From NCBI RefSeq assembly GCF_000430995.1, contig NZ_HF952018.1, forward strand, positions 1,843,062-1,895,120: a DNA stretch of 52,059 nucleotides, written 5' to 3'. Below the pieces are notes generated by a model, which searched no databases, was not told the DNA's origin, and was given only the letters and a program-made list of their open reading frames with translations. Made by a program: the position numbers and the translations under genes. The stretch is from Thermobrachium celere DSM 8682 (GTDB lineage Bacteria; Bacillota; Clostridia; Clostridiales; Caloramatoraceae). Shown piece by piece: positions 36,685 to 45,500 of this stretch. The number at the start of each line of letters is the position of its first letter. The stretch's first letter is position 1.

Positions 36685-38247
36685 CTATATAAACTCAGCA
36701 CTATAGAACATCTTTAAAAATTCCTTTTCACCATAGGCTTCAAATCTGACTTTTATTATATTTTCATCTTCGTATACTACAATTCCTTCTCCATATTTTT
36801 TGTGAACAACTTTATTTTTAGTACTATTACTTTTCTCTTTTTCTAATCTTAACATATCATATATTTCGCTTAAAGTATAATTTGACTCATTTCTTTGTTC
36901 AACTACAAGATCTTTTGGCAACATAGAAATATATTGACTCTTATACCCTTTAAATCCGAAAAAGGAAGGACTCTTTATATAGGAAATTTCCAGTATTTCC
37001 TTAGCCCTAGTTATTCCAACAAAGAAAAGCCTAAGCTCCTCTTCTTCAATCTCCCTCTTATTTGAAATTGGTATATTGCCTTCATTAACACCTATTATAA
37101 AAACACATCTAAACTCTAGTCCTTTAGATGAATGTAGGGTTAACAGTTTAACTGCTTGTCTATCTGAATGAGCTACAGGCTTTTCATTATCTTTTATAAA
37201 ATCACAATCCAACTCTCTACTTAATACATCGTAAACAACTTCACCCTGTATCTGTCTTCTAAATAAAACTGCAATATCATTTAAGTTTATACCCTTATCT
37301 TTTAACTCCTTTATTCTTCTTAATACATAATTTGCTTCATTGAAGGCATCATAATGTGCAGTAATTCTTATTGGTTCTCCATACTCTCTTTCACAGTATA
37401 TCTTTTCACCAATTAAAGCTGCCGCAGCCTCTGTTATAGTCTTTGTAGATCTATAATTAATAGGTAGTTCATAAATTGTAGCTTTATACCTATCTATAAA
37501 TCTATCAAATATTCTGTAGGTACCTGTTCTAAAGGAATAGATTGTTTGATTTGGATCTCCAACCACGAAAATATTTGTATTCTCACCTGCTATTTTTTCA
37601 ACAAATTCAAGCTGCATATAATCCGTATCTTGAAACTCATCAATTATAATATGCATAATGTCTAATTTACTGTTTAAAAAATCATTGCAATTTACTATTA
37701 AATCTTCATAATCCATCAAATCATTTTCAAGCTTTACTTTTTTATACTCTTCATAAAGCTTTTTTATATCGTCCTGCTTTTTCATGTTTGCATAAAGAAC
37801 ATTTCCACTTTTAAATTCCTCTATTCTTTTTAAAATCTTAGATTTGTATTTAATCTTTAATTTGCCTTCTTCAACTATTTTATTTAAAATTTCAGCTGCC
37901 TCTTCATTTGTTATAATTTTAAAATCTTTGCTATATCCATACCTTTCTAGTTCAACATTCTCCCTTAAAATTTTATTAGCAATGCTATGAAATGTACCTA
38001 AATATTTTAATTCATCATTTATATAATTCTTTAATCTATCTCTTATTTCATCAACAGCTTTATTTGTAAATGTAACAACCATTATTTTATCAAGTGGTAT
38101 GCCTTTTATGAAATATAAATAAAGTACCCTATATATTATAACAGTCGTTTTACCGCTCCCTACACTTGCCTTTAATGCAACATACTTTTCATCTGTTTCA
38201 ACTGCAATCCTCTGAAAGCTGTTTAATTTATCAAAGATTTCTTGCAA
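36685..38247 (-). CDS. Short UvrD/Rep-type DNA helicase
   Basis: A superfamily 1A helicase of 520 aa, against more than 700 for PcrA or UvrD. Motifs seen: Q-motif region LNSFQRIAV, Walker A (ASVGSGKTT, 28-36), Walker B IIDEFQDTD, GDPNQTIYSFR, YRSTKTI, LLTLHSSKGLEF and VGITRAKE. The C-terminal region KKYGEGIVVYEDENIIKVRF resembles the Tudor-like tail of PcrA. The shortness suggests reduced accessory subdomains (1B/2B). It starts at a TTG (38247) after AGGTGAG, 8 bp downstream of the MrfA-type gene, and is probably translated from the same mRNA. Likely role: DNA repair together with that helicase. Confidence 0.9.
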   Translation of the reverse strand: MQEIFDKLNSFQRIAVETDEKYVALKASVGSGKTTVIIYRVLYLYFIKGIPLDKIMVVTFTNKAVDEIRDRLKNYINDELKYLGTFHSIANKILRENVELERYGYSKDFKIITNEEAAEILNKIVEEGKLKIKYKSKILKRIEEFKSGNVLYANMKKQDDIKKLYEEYKKVKLENDLMDYEDLIVNCNDFLNSKLDIMHIIIDEFQDTDYMQLEFVEKIAGENTNIFVVGDPNQTIYSFRTGTYRIFDRFIDRYKATIYELPINYRSTKTITEAAAALIGEKIYCEREYGEPIRITAHYDAFNEANYVLRRIKELKDKGINLNDIAVLFRRQIQGEVVYDVLSRELDCDFIKDNEKPVAHSDRQAVKLLTLHSSKGLEFRCVFIIGVNEGNIPISNKREIEEEELRLFFVGITRAKEILEISYIKSPSFFGFKGYKSQYISMLPKDLVVEQRNESNYTLSEIYDMLRLEKEKSNSTKNKVVHKKYGEGIVVYEDENIIKVRFEAYGEKEFLKMFYSAEFI

Positions 38248-38255
38248 ATTCTCAC

Positions 38256-40883
38256 CTACCTAGTTAAATCATCATATCTTCTTATTATCTTATCTATCTT
38301 GTTATCATGATTTATTACATTTACATCAATTGAAAAGGTTTCTGGAACTTCTACATGTCTTCTTATTATATTTTCTATTTTTAGCTTATTTAAAGTATCT
38401 AATACCCATTCCCTAAAGAATGGAGAATTTACATTAAAAATTAATAAATCACCCTTAACTTCAACATAATCTATAGTATTGAAAAAGCCTAAAAAAGCTT
38501 CACTTTTTGATTTTAAATAGCTTTTAAATTCACTCCATTTTTGAGGAAGTTCATATAAGTTAAATAATTTTTCCTCTCTTATTACTACATCCTTTACAAC
38601 CTTAGTAACAACAGGGCTTTCACCTGTTTCTTTAATCATTCCCTCTAGTGCCCAAAGAACCATTTTTTTATCTAAATGATAGTCTCCAACGCATGCAGGA
38701 CAACCATCCTTGCATTTACAATTCTTAACCATTGATATTGCATCTTTTAAAATATCTTCAGCATAATCAAAGGCCTTTTCTGTAAAACCTAATCCTCCTG
38801 GATAAAGATCATATAAAATTACGAAGGCTCTTTTTACTTCTCCATCCTTTTCAACTGTATTGAATATTGTAGCTCCAATATCTTCTGAAGTTGCCATTGT
38901 TCTAATTCTTGCTGCATTTAATAGGGCATGTTTTACTCCATTATAATAATTAAACTCTGTATATGAATTTATTATATTATCTACATCTTCAGGAATTAAA
39001 TACCATAAACCTTCTGTTTCTAAAGTGGTAAAGAGATTATCTTTAATAGATTCAAAACCTAGATTTTGTCTATTGTGAAACTGTATCATTTTATATGCCA
39101 CAACTGCCTCTTTAATTAGAACATCCCCAAAACTTGCATTTGTTCTTGAAAATTCTCTGCTTTTAAACTCCTTTATTATATTTACCATAGTATCTGTAAA
39201 TGGAACAGTAAAATAATTAACCTCTATAGGAAAAACTGTAGCTATTCTATTAACTAAATCTAACTTTTCAACCATATACTGAACACCGTCATGCATATAT
39301 ATAGCCTTTTCATAAACCTCATGGAAGGCTTGATATTCATCCATTTCAGTTAGCATTTCTCCATTAACTTTATTTATTACTTTATAAATATCCCTTGATA
39401 TATTCCTTAAACTAAAATCTCCTGCTGGATGCTCTTTACCTATCCAAGTAAAAATTCCTCCGTCATTTCTAAGTTCACCAGCCTTTAAAAGTACCGGTAT
39501 TATTTCAGCTATGTCTGGAAAGAGCTCTGCATCATCTAAAGTCAAAGGAAGCTCTGCTGCTGCAGCTCTAACATGAGCAAGCTGTATAAAGAGGTTATTT
39601 TTATCTAAAACAGCATTTTCCACACCCGTCTTTAATAAAAATTCGCTATTTACTGCAATGTATTGATCAATTGGCCCTACATCTAGAATAAGTATTCCTA
39701 CAGCGTCTTTTCGTCTTCCTGCACGTCCTATCTGCTGCCAAAAAGAAGCCTTAGTTCCTGGAAAACCAGAGCAAATTACAATATCGATATCGCCAATATC
39801 TATACCAAGCTCTAGAGCATTTGTCGCAATAACACCATTTATTTCTCCCTTTACAAGCCTCTTTTCAATATCCTTTCTCTCTTCCTTTTTATAACCACCT
39901 CTGTATCCTGCTATCTTATCCGTTAAATCAAGTAGGCTTGGAACATCTTCAATATTTGATAGTCTATCCCTTGTTTCCTTAAGCACAACTTCAACTTCTC
40001 TTCGGCTTTTACAGAAGGTTATAAATCTTCTACCATTTTGTATCATATCAGGTATTATTTCTGCTGCTTCTTCTTCAGGAGTTTTTCTATATTCAGAATC
40101 CCTAACATATGGTGGTTGCCATATATATATATGTTTTTTATGTGATGGCGAACCATCGTTTTTTACGTGATAAAAAGTCTCTCCTGTTAATATTTCTGCA
40201 AGTTCTTTAGGATTTGCTATAGTTGCAGAACTAAATAGATATTGAGGCTTTGATCTATAATATTTACATATTCTATTTAGCCTTCTTATGATATTTGCCA
40301 TATGAGAACCAAAGGCTCCTCTATATACATGTAGTTCATCTACAACTATGAATTTTAGTTTAGAAAAAACATGATTAAACCCATGAAGGCTATGATTAGG
40401 TAAAAAGGCTGAATTTAACATTTCTGGATTTGTAAGAATTATATTTGCAGTCTTTCTTATTCTAGTCCTTTCATTAGGGGGAGTGTCTCCGTCATATATT
40501 CCTGCCTGTATTCTATCTTCTCCAAAATATTCAACAAAGGGAAGTATATTCCTATACTGGTCATTTGCAAGAGCCTTTGTAGGATATACAAATATGGCTC
40601 TTGTCTTTGGATCTTTTAATATTTCATCTATAACTGGAAGTAAAAAGCTTAATGTTTTTCCACTTGCAGTTTGAGTAGTTATTATAACATTTTCTCCTTT
40701 TTTAGCATGCTCAAACATTTCTCTTTGGTGTGAGTAAAGTTTACCAAATCCTCTTTTATTTAAAAATTGCTTTAATTCTTCACAAAGCAATTCAGGATAA
40801 TCCACATAAGTTGCCTCTCTACTATCTATACTAATTTCAGAAACTATTCTATTTTTAAATGGCTCAATTTCCTTAAGATACAT
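38256..40883 (-). CDS. MrfA/YprA-type DEAD-box helicase with C-terminal extension
   Basis: A superfamily 2 helicase (875 aa) of the YprA/MrfA group that repairs mitomycin-type DNA damage in Bacillus. Motifs: Walker A TTQTASGKTLSFLLPV near residue 70, DELH, SATIANPKEL and QQIGRAGRR. A DUF1998-type zinc site lies at Cys722, 724, 728, 731 (NCKCKDGCPACVGDYH). B. subtilis MrfA is about 749 aa; about 120 residues follow the cysteine cluster here, including residues 780-845, which have the pattern of DnaA domain I (KWSEFKSYLKSKSEAFLGFF ... VEVKGDLLIFNVNSPFFREWV). No mrfB-like gene is adjacent; the downstream partner is a UvrD-type helicase. Confidence 0.9.
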   Translation of the reverse strand: MYLKEIEPFKNRIVSEISIDSREATYVDYPELLCEELKQFLNKRGFGKLYSHQREMFEHAKKGENVIITTQTASGKTLSFLLPVIDEILKDPKTRAIFVYPTKALANDQYRNILPFVEYFGEDRIQAGIYDGDTPPNERTRIRKTANIILTNPEMLNSAFLPNHSLHGFNHVFSKLKFIVVDELHVYRGAFGSHMANIIRRLNRICKYYRSKPQYLFSSATIANPKELAEILTGETFYHVKNDGSPSHKKHIYIWQPPYVRDSEYRKTPEEEAAEIIPDMIQNGRRFITFCKSRREVEVVLKETRDRLSNIEDVPSLLDLTDKIAGYRGGYKKEERKDIEKRLVKGEINGVIATNALELGIDIGDIDIVICSGFPGTKASFWQQIGRAGRRKDAVGILILDVGPIDQYIAVNSEFLLKTGVENAVLDKNNLFIQLAHVRAAAAELPLTLDDAELFPDIAEIIPVLLKAGELRNDGGIFTWIGKEHPAGDFSLRNISRDIYKVINKVNGEMLTEMDEYQAFHEVYEKAIYMHDGVQYMVEKLDLVNRIATVFPIEVNYFTVPFTDTMVNIIKEFKSREFSRTNASFGDVLIKEAVVAYKMIQFHNRQNLGFESIKDNLFTTLETEGLWYLIPEDVDNIINSYTEFNYYNGVKHALLNAARIRTMATSEDIGATIFNTVEKDGEVKRAFVILYDLYPGGLGFTEKAFDYAEDILKDAISMVKNCKCKDGCPACVGDYHLDKKMVLWALEGMIKETGESPVVTKVVKDVVIREEKLFNLYELPQKWSEFKSYLKSKSEAFLGFFNTIDYVEVKGDLLIFNVNSPFFREWVLDTLNKLKIENIIRRHVEVPETFSIDVNVINHDNKIDKIIRRYDDLTR

Positions 40884-41007
40884 CTACATACCACCCCCCT
40901 TTAATTTTATACTTAAAACAATTTTTATTCAAATATATATTTGATTTACAAATTATGTTAAATACAAGTAAATCCTGTTTTAAATTACTGTTAAATATTT
41001 TGTTTTA

Positions 41008-41035
41008 TTAACACAAACTTAACATAGATTTAACA
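41008..41035 (+). promoter_or_regulatory. PhoP-box-like repeats upstream of the Na/Pi gene
   Basis: Three perfect TTAACA hexamers at 41008-41013, 41019-41024 and 41030-41035, each separated by 5 bp (11-bp period), match the direct-repeat form of the Gram-positive PhoP box. The last ends 9 bp before a TATAAT. Confidence 0.8.
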
Positions 41036-41044
41036 TAGAAGAAT

Positions 41045-41050
41045 TATAAT
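41045..41050 (+). promoter_or_regulatory. -10 box of the Na/Pi gene
   Basis: TATAAT, 84 bp before the start codon. No good -35 box lies at the right distance, as expected for an activator-dependent promoter that would use the PhoP box above. Confidence 0.7.
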
Positions 41051-41133
41051 TGACCTTGCTGTTGAAAAAATGCATTAATTGTCGTTATTTACACACAATT
41101 TATTACAAAATTATATTTAAATGGAGGTATGTT

Positions 41134-42744
41134 ATGGATATCAAGATGATTTTTGAATTGCTAGGGGGCCTTGGTCTTTTCATCTACGGTATGCACATGA
41201 TGGGTGGAGGACTTCAAAAGGCTGCAGGTGAAAAGCTAAAAAGAATTCTTGAGGTTTTAACATCCAACAGAGTCCTAGCTATACTAGTTGGAGCTTTAGT
41301 AACTGCAATTATTCAAAGTTCATCTGCAACAACTGTTATGACGGTAGGTTTTGTTAATGCAGGACTTATGAATCTATACCAAGCTGCAGGAGTTATAATG
41401 GGTGCAAATATTGGTACAACAATGACTGCACAGCTTATTGCCTTTAAGCTTACTGACATTGCTCCACTTGTTTTAGCAATTGGTGCTGCAATGCTTATGT
41501 TCTCAAATAAAAAGAAAACTAAGGACATTGGAGAAATAGTATTTGGTTTTGGTGTTCTATTTGTTGGAATGAAGATGATGGAACATTCAATGAAGCCACT
41601 TGTTAAAATGGACGAGTTTAGAAACCTAATAATAACTTTAGGAAATCATCCAATACTTGGTGTATTAGTTGGACTTGGTATGACAGCTGTAGTTCAAAGT
41701 AGTAGTGCTACAATAGGAATACTTCAAGCTCTTGCTGGATTAAATGCTATGCCACTAGGAGTTGCCCTACCAATTCTATTTGGTGACAATATAGGTACAT
41801 GTGTAACTGCAATGCTTGCAAGTATTGGAGCAAGCAAAAATGCAAGAAGAGCTTCACTTACACATCTTTCATTCAACGTAATAGGTACTTTAATATTTAT
41901 GGCAATACTTCCAATTGTAGTTAAGTTAATACCACTTTTAGGTGGAGATATAAAGAGACAAATTGCAAATGCGCATACTATTTTCAATTTAACAAATGTT
42001 ATTATACAAGCTCCATTTATACCTCTACTTGTAAAATGGGTTAAGTGGTTAATACCAGGAGAAGAAAAAGAAGCAAATGCTATGACACTTGAGCATTTAG
42101 ACTCAAGACTTCTAGAAACACCTTCAATTGCTGTTGGTCAAGTTGTAAAGGAAGTTTCTAGAATGGGTAAAATAGCATCTGAAAATTTAACAACAGCAAT
42201 GGAAGCATTCTTCAATGAAGATACAAAGCTTATAAATAAGGTATTTGAAGTTGAACAAGTAATTAATTTCCTTGAAAGAGAAATCACAGCTTTTATGGTT
42301 GCTCTATCAAATACTTCACTATCAGAACATGACTCTGAAATAGTGACTTCTCTATTCCATGTAGTTAATGATATTGAAAGAATTGGTGACCACGCTGATA
42401 ATATAGCTGAACTTGCTCAATATAGAATAGATAATAAGCTAATATTCTCAGATGATGCAATAAGAGAACTACATGAAATATATAGCGTTGCTAAATATGC
42501 TGTAGATTCTGCTGTTGAAGCTCTACATGATTTTGATTTTACAAAGGCACAAAAGGTACTTGAAGCTGAAGGAAAAATTGATATGATGGAAAAACAACTT
42601 AGAAATGAACATATAGAAAGACTAAACAAAGGTATATGCATGACAACAAGTGGAACAATATTCTTAGATTTAATAAGCAACATTGAAAGAATTGGAGACC
42701 ATTCAAATAACATCGCTCAAATGGTACTTGACTTTAAGGAGTGA
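41134..42744 (+). CDS. Na/Pi cotransporter family protein with PhoU domain
   Basis: A sodium-phosphate cotransporter II (NptA/YjbB-like) fused to a PhoU-type helical domain, 536 aa. Both repeats contain the QSSSAT motif of the family (residues 61-66 and 188-193), and the membrane part covers about residues 1-310. The PhoU part (about 340-536) shows its two conserved DxxxExxERIGDHxxNIA repeats (DIERIGDHADNIAE, NIERIGDHSNNIAQ). Start set at the second ATG of GGAGGTATGTTATGGAT (41134), in preference to a 28-codon upstream extension. Phosphate uptake or efflux is expected, with control through Pho boxes. The next gene follows by 5 bp. Confidence 0.93.
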   Translation: MDIKMIFELLGGLGLFIYGMHMMGGGLQKAAGEKLKRILEVLTSNRVLAILVGALVTAIIQSSSATTVMTVGFVNAGLMNLYQAAGVIMGANIGTTMTAQLIAFKLTDIAPLVLAIGAAMLMFSNKKKTKDIGEIVFGFGVLFVGMKMMEHSMKPLVKMDEFRNLIITLGNHPILGVLVGLGMTAVVQSSSATIGILQALAGLNAMPLGVALPILFGDNIGTCVTAMLASIGASKNARRASLTHLSFNVIGTLIFMAILPIVVKLIPLLGGDIKRQIANAHTIFNLTNVIIQAPFIPLLVKWVKWLIPGEEKEANAMTLEHLDSRLLETPSIAVGQVVKEVSRMGKIASENLTTAMEAFFNEDTKLINKVFEVEQVINFLEREITAFMVALSNTSLSEHDSEIVTSLFHVVNDIERIGDHADNIAELAQYRIDNKLIFSDDAIRELHEIYSVAKYAVDSAVEALHDFDFTKAQKVLEAEGKIDMMEKQLRNEHIERLNKGICMTTSGTIFLDLISNIERIGDHSNNIAQMVLDFKE

Positions 42745-42749
42745 TTTAG

Positions 42750-42965
42750 ATGAGAAGGTATGAAGAACCATACTATGGTAAAAGATATTTATATGATATA
42801 GAAAAGAAAACTCTACATGACTTAGTAAATGAAAAACCAGAATGTCAAATCGATTCAATCGATAAAGAATTAATAGACATGTATAGTTCTCTCAATGAAG
42901 CGGCATTACTTTTAGATCATCCTTTCTACTATCCTTGTCCACACTGCATGAAAAAGGACGAATAA
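42750..42965 (+). CDS. Small acidic protein of unknown function with C-terminal CPHC
   Basis: A 71-aa soluble protein that starts 5 bp after the Na/Pi gene with an AAGGAGTG ribosome binding site overlapping that gene's stop. It begins with a tyrosine/arginine-rich stretch (MRRYEEPYYGKRYLYD), has an amphipathic middle (KELIDMYSSLNEAALLL) and ends YPCPHCMKKDE. The CPHC could bind metal together with Cys32 or act as a redox pair. I recognise no family. The operon with a phosphate transporter is the only context clue. Confidence 0.8.
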   Translation: MRRYEEPYYGKRYLYDIEKKTLHDLVNEKPECQIDSIDKELIDMYSSLNEAALLLDHPFYYPCPHCMKKDE

Positions 42966-42975
42966 TATAAACTCT

Positions 42976-43024
42976 GTGCCATAAACTTAGGTAATTTTAG
43001 AAATTGCCTAATGTTTATTGGCAC
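42976..43024 (+). terminator. Terminator after the small CPHC gene
   Basis: A long hairpin of about 22 bp (GTGCCATAAAC with GTTTATTGGCAC with one bulge, continuing TTAGGTAATTT with AAATTGCCTAA) is followed by TTTTATTTATA. Confidence 0.88.
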
Positions 43025-43074
43025 TTTTATTTATATTCATTAAATAAACTTTTGTGTAATTTTTTCCAAAGTTT

Positions 43075-43083
43075 TGCTATAAT
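43075..43083 (+). promoter_or_regulatory. Extended -10 promoter of the second Na/Pi-type gene
   Basis: TGCTATAAT (TG at 43075-43076, TATAAT at 43078-43083) 34 bp before the start. The -35 region is poor, as usual for extended -10 promoters. Confidence 0.6.
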
Positions 43084-43116
43084 ATTATTATTGAGACTAT
43101 CATGGGAGGAGTACTC

Positions 43117-44718
43117 ATGAGGACACAAACTTATAATTTACTAGGCGGCATTGGACTTCTTATATTTTCTTTATCGATGCTTAGCCATGCATCTCAAAAC
43201 TTTTTTAGCTTATGGTTCCACAAGAATTTTAATAAAAAAGAAAAGAACAGATTTATGTCATTAATTCAAGGAATAATATTTTCTTTTATTACAGAAAGCA
43301 GTACAATATCTGCAACAGCTTATTCTGGACTTTTAGAGTCTAATTCTATCGATTTTACAAATATATTATATTTTATTTCTGGAGTTAATATAGGGGCTTC
43401 CCTAGTTCCTATAATAGTTTTACTAAAATTCTCTATAATACCTTATTTATTTGTTTTTTTGGGTACATTCTTAATTATTTTTATTAACAAAAGTACTAAA
43501 AAAAATATTTATCACCTTGGATATATTATTTTAGCTGTTGGACTACTTCTAACCTCAATTATATATATAGAAAGTGGAATCTTTCAAAGCAACCTTTTAC
43601 ATCTAATAAATAATAATTACATCTCAAGCTTATTTGTAGGAATTATAACAGCTTTGCTTTTTAGAAGCAGTAATGCAGTTGTTTTAATCTTAATACCTTT
43701 TACAGCTCAAAATATTATTAGTTTAAACACTGCTATATTTATTATAATAGGTGCAAATATAGGATCTTCTCTTTACGTAACAATTAGATCACGTAGACAA
43801 GAAAAACATATAAAAGTAACTTCAATTATGCATTTTATTTTAAATGTTTTTGGTGCTTTTGCTATATACTTAATATTTGTTTTAAATGGTTCATCCTTAA
43901 ATATAACTAATAATTTAACACTAAACATACTATCTATTCATTTTTTAACTAACCTATTAGGCTCACTAGTTTCTATATTATTTTCAGATTTTATAATAAA
44001 TAATATAGTTAATAACATATTCCCTTACAAAGCTCAATACAGCAATAAAAGGATGAAATACATAAATCCACTTGTTATTAATACACCTTCTATTGCTATA
44101 GAACAATGCATAAAAGAAATATGTAGAATGGGACACCTTTCTTTAAATAATTTGTATAAAGCCTTTAATCTATATTTTGACTACAGAAGAAATGATATAG
44201 GACAAATTGAAAAGGATGAAGAACTAATTGATTATCTAGAAGACTCATTGATGAACTTTTTAACAACACTGTCTATGAAAAATCCTACATACAGAGAATC
44301 TGAAGTAATTATTGCACTTTATAATATGATAAATGATATGGAAAGAGTTGGTGATCATGCCATGAATCTTGTTGATCTCGCTGAGTATAAATTTAACAAC
44401 TACATTAACTTTTCCGAAGAAGCTACAGTTGAACTAAAATATTTTTATGAACTATGCTATACAGCATTTTTAAAATCCCTTGAAGCGCTTGAATTTAAAG
44501 ATATATCAAAGGTAAATGAAGTTATAGAATTAGAAAATAAAATCGATTTATTAGAAAAACAATTAAGAAAGGATCATATTGATAGACTAAATAAAATGAT
44601 TTGTAAGCCAAATAGTGGAATGATTTTTCTTGACACTTTAACTAATCTTGAGAGGGTAGGAGATCATGCCTATAAAATAGCTTTAACAACAAAAGATATA
44701 ATAGGGGTCTTAGAATAG
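43117..44718 (+). CDS. Diverged Na/Pi cotransporter-like protein with PhoU domain
   Basis: A 533-aa paralogue of the upstream transporter with the same order: hydrophobic Na/Pi-type region (about 1-310) and a PhoU-like C-terminal domain (DMERVGDHAMNLVDLAEY, NLERVGDHAYKIALTTKD). The two transport motifs are changed: QSSSATT is TESSTISAT (59-67), and the second is FRSSNAV instead of QSSSAT. The GANIG segments are kept (VNIGASLVPI, GANIGSSLYV). Start set at ATG 43117 with GGAGGAG. Perhaps a different substrate, or a sensory protein; unknown. It ends in a terminator shared with cwlD. Confidence 0.85.
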   Translation: MRTQTYNLLGGIGLLIFSLSMLSHASQNFFSLWFHKNFNKKEKNRFMSLIQGIIFSFITESSTISATAYSGLLESNSIDFTNILYFISGVNIGASLVPIIVLLKFSIIPYLFVFLGTFLIIFINKSTKKNIYHLGYIILAVGLLLTSIIYIESGIFQSNLLHLINNNYISSLFVGIITALLFRSSNAVVLILIPFTAQNIISLNTAIFIIIGANIGSSLYVTIRSRRQEKHIKVTSIMHFILNVFGAFAIYLIFVLNGSSLNITNNLTLNILSIHFLTNLLGSLVSILFSDFIINNIVNNIFPYKAQYSNKRMKYINPLVINTPSIAIEQCIKEICRMGHLSLNNLYKAFNLYFDYRRNDIGQIEKDEELIDYLEDSLMNFLTTLSMKNPTYRESEVIIALYNMINDMERVGDHAMNLVDLAEYKFNNYINFSEEATVELKYFYELCYTAFLKSLEALEFKDISKVNEVIELENKIDLLEKQLRKDHIDRLNKMICKPNSGMIFLDTLTNLERVGDHAYKIALTTKDIIGVLE

Positions 44719-44726
44719 ACCCCTAT
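44701..44726. terminator. Bidirectional terminator between the Na/Pi-type gene and cwlD
   Basis: ATAGGGGTCT (44701-44710) pairs with AGACCCCTAT (44717-44726) across a 6-nt loop. The convergent stop codons both fall in this hairpin. Confidence 0.85.
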
Positions 44727-45400
44727 TGTTTATTTCCCAGGTAATATGTCGAAATTCCTTTAAATATGGCCCATGCTATCTTATTTTGATAGTCTTCCCT
44801 TTTTAACAACTGCTCTTCTTCATAATTTGATAAAAAACCACATTCTACCAAAACTGAGGGTATTTCATTATCTCTAATTACATATATATCGTTAGTTCCC
44901 TTTGCCTCTCTCTTGTTACCTCTATTTAAAGTTTTAATCAATTCAGACTGTATTAGTTTTGCAATCTCTTCACTTTTTGAATCATTCTTAGGGTAAAATA
45001 CCTGTGCACCATAATATTGGCTCTCTGGGAAGAAATTTAAATGAATGCTTATAAATAAATCCGCCTTATACTTTTTTATAAACTGCCTTCTGTTACGCAA
45101 ATCTTCATTTTTCTTGTCTCTAACTCTACCATATTCACTATAAAGTCCTTCATCAACCTCTCTTATCATAATACATGTAAATCCTGCATCCTCTAGATAA
45201 GCCTTTAATTTTAGAGATATGCTTAAATTTATATCCTTTTCAATTGTTCCATCTCTGCCTATTGCTCCAGGATCAATACCTCCATGACCTGCATCAATTA
45301 TTATAACTCTATTTGTATTTAAACTTAAAGCTGGTTTTGCTATGTATAGAGCAAAACCTGAAACTATTAATATTATAAAAATTAAATATTTTCTTTTCAT
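44723..45400 (-). CDS. cwlD: N-acetylmuramoyl-L-alanine amidase CwlD
   Basis: A 225-aa secreted or membrane-anchored zinc amidase. One N-terminal hydrophobic segment (KYLIFIILIVSGFALYIA) is followed by the amidase_3 fold: IIIDAGHGGIDPGAIG, the Glu in GTIEKDINL, DLFISIHLNF and the catalytic Glu in SVLVECGFLSN. CwlD removes peptide side chains when muramic delta-lactam of the spore cortex is made; size and sequence suit CwlD more than large vegetative amidases. Start chosen at ATG 45400 (GGGTGG 6 nt upstream); the frame extends 5 codons further. It is evidence that the host makes endospores. Confidence 0.88.
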   Translation of the reverse strand: MKRKYLIFIILIVSGFALYIAKPALSLNTNRVIIIDAGHGGIDPGAIGRDGTIEKDINLSISLKLKAYLEDAGFTCIMIREVDEGLYSEYGRVRDKKNEDLRNRRQFIKKYKADLFISIHLNFFPESQYYGAQVFYPKNDSKSEEIAKLIQSELIKTLNRGNKREAKGTNDIYVIRDNEIPSVLVECGFLSNYEEEQLLKREDYQNKIAWAIFKGISTYYLGNKQ

Positions 45401-45466
45401 ATAACCACCCAACAAACTAATTCAATAAATATTATATGCACTGTTATTTATTTTAAGCATAAAAAA

Positions 45467-45488
45467 ACAGGAGCAGTAATGCTCCTGT
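45467..45488 (-). terminator. Terminator of rplM-rpsI
   Basis: ACAGGAGCA/TGCTCCTGT with a GTAA loop (plus-strand reading), followed on the minus strand by TTTTTT. Confidence 0.95.
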
Positions 45489-45500
45489 CTGTATGCTTGA

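Noticed and set aside
41050-41133. 28-codon N-terminal extension of the first Na/Pi transporter
   Set aside because: It begins in the promoter -10 region and lacks a ribosome binding site, whereas ATG 41134 follows GGAGG.
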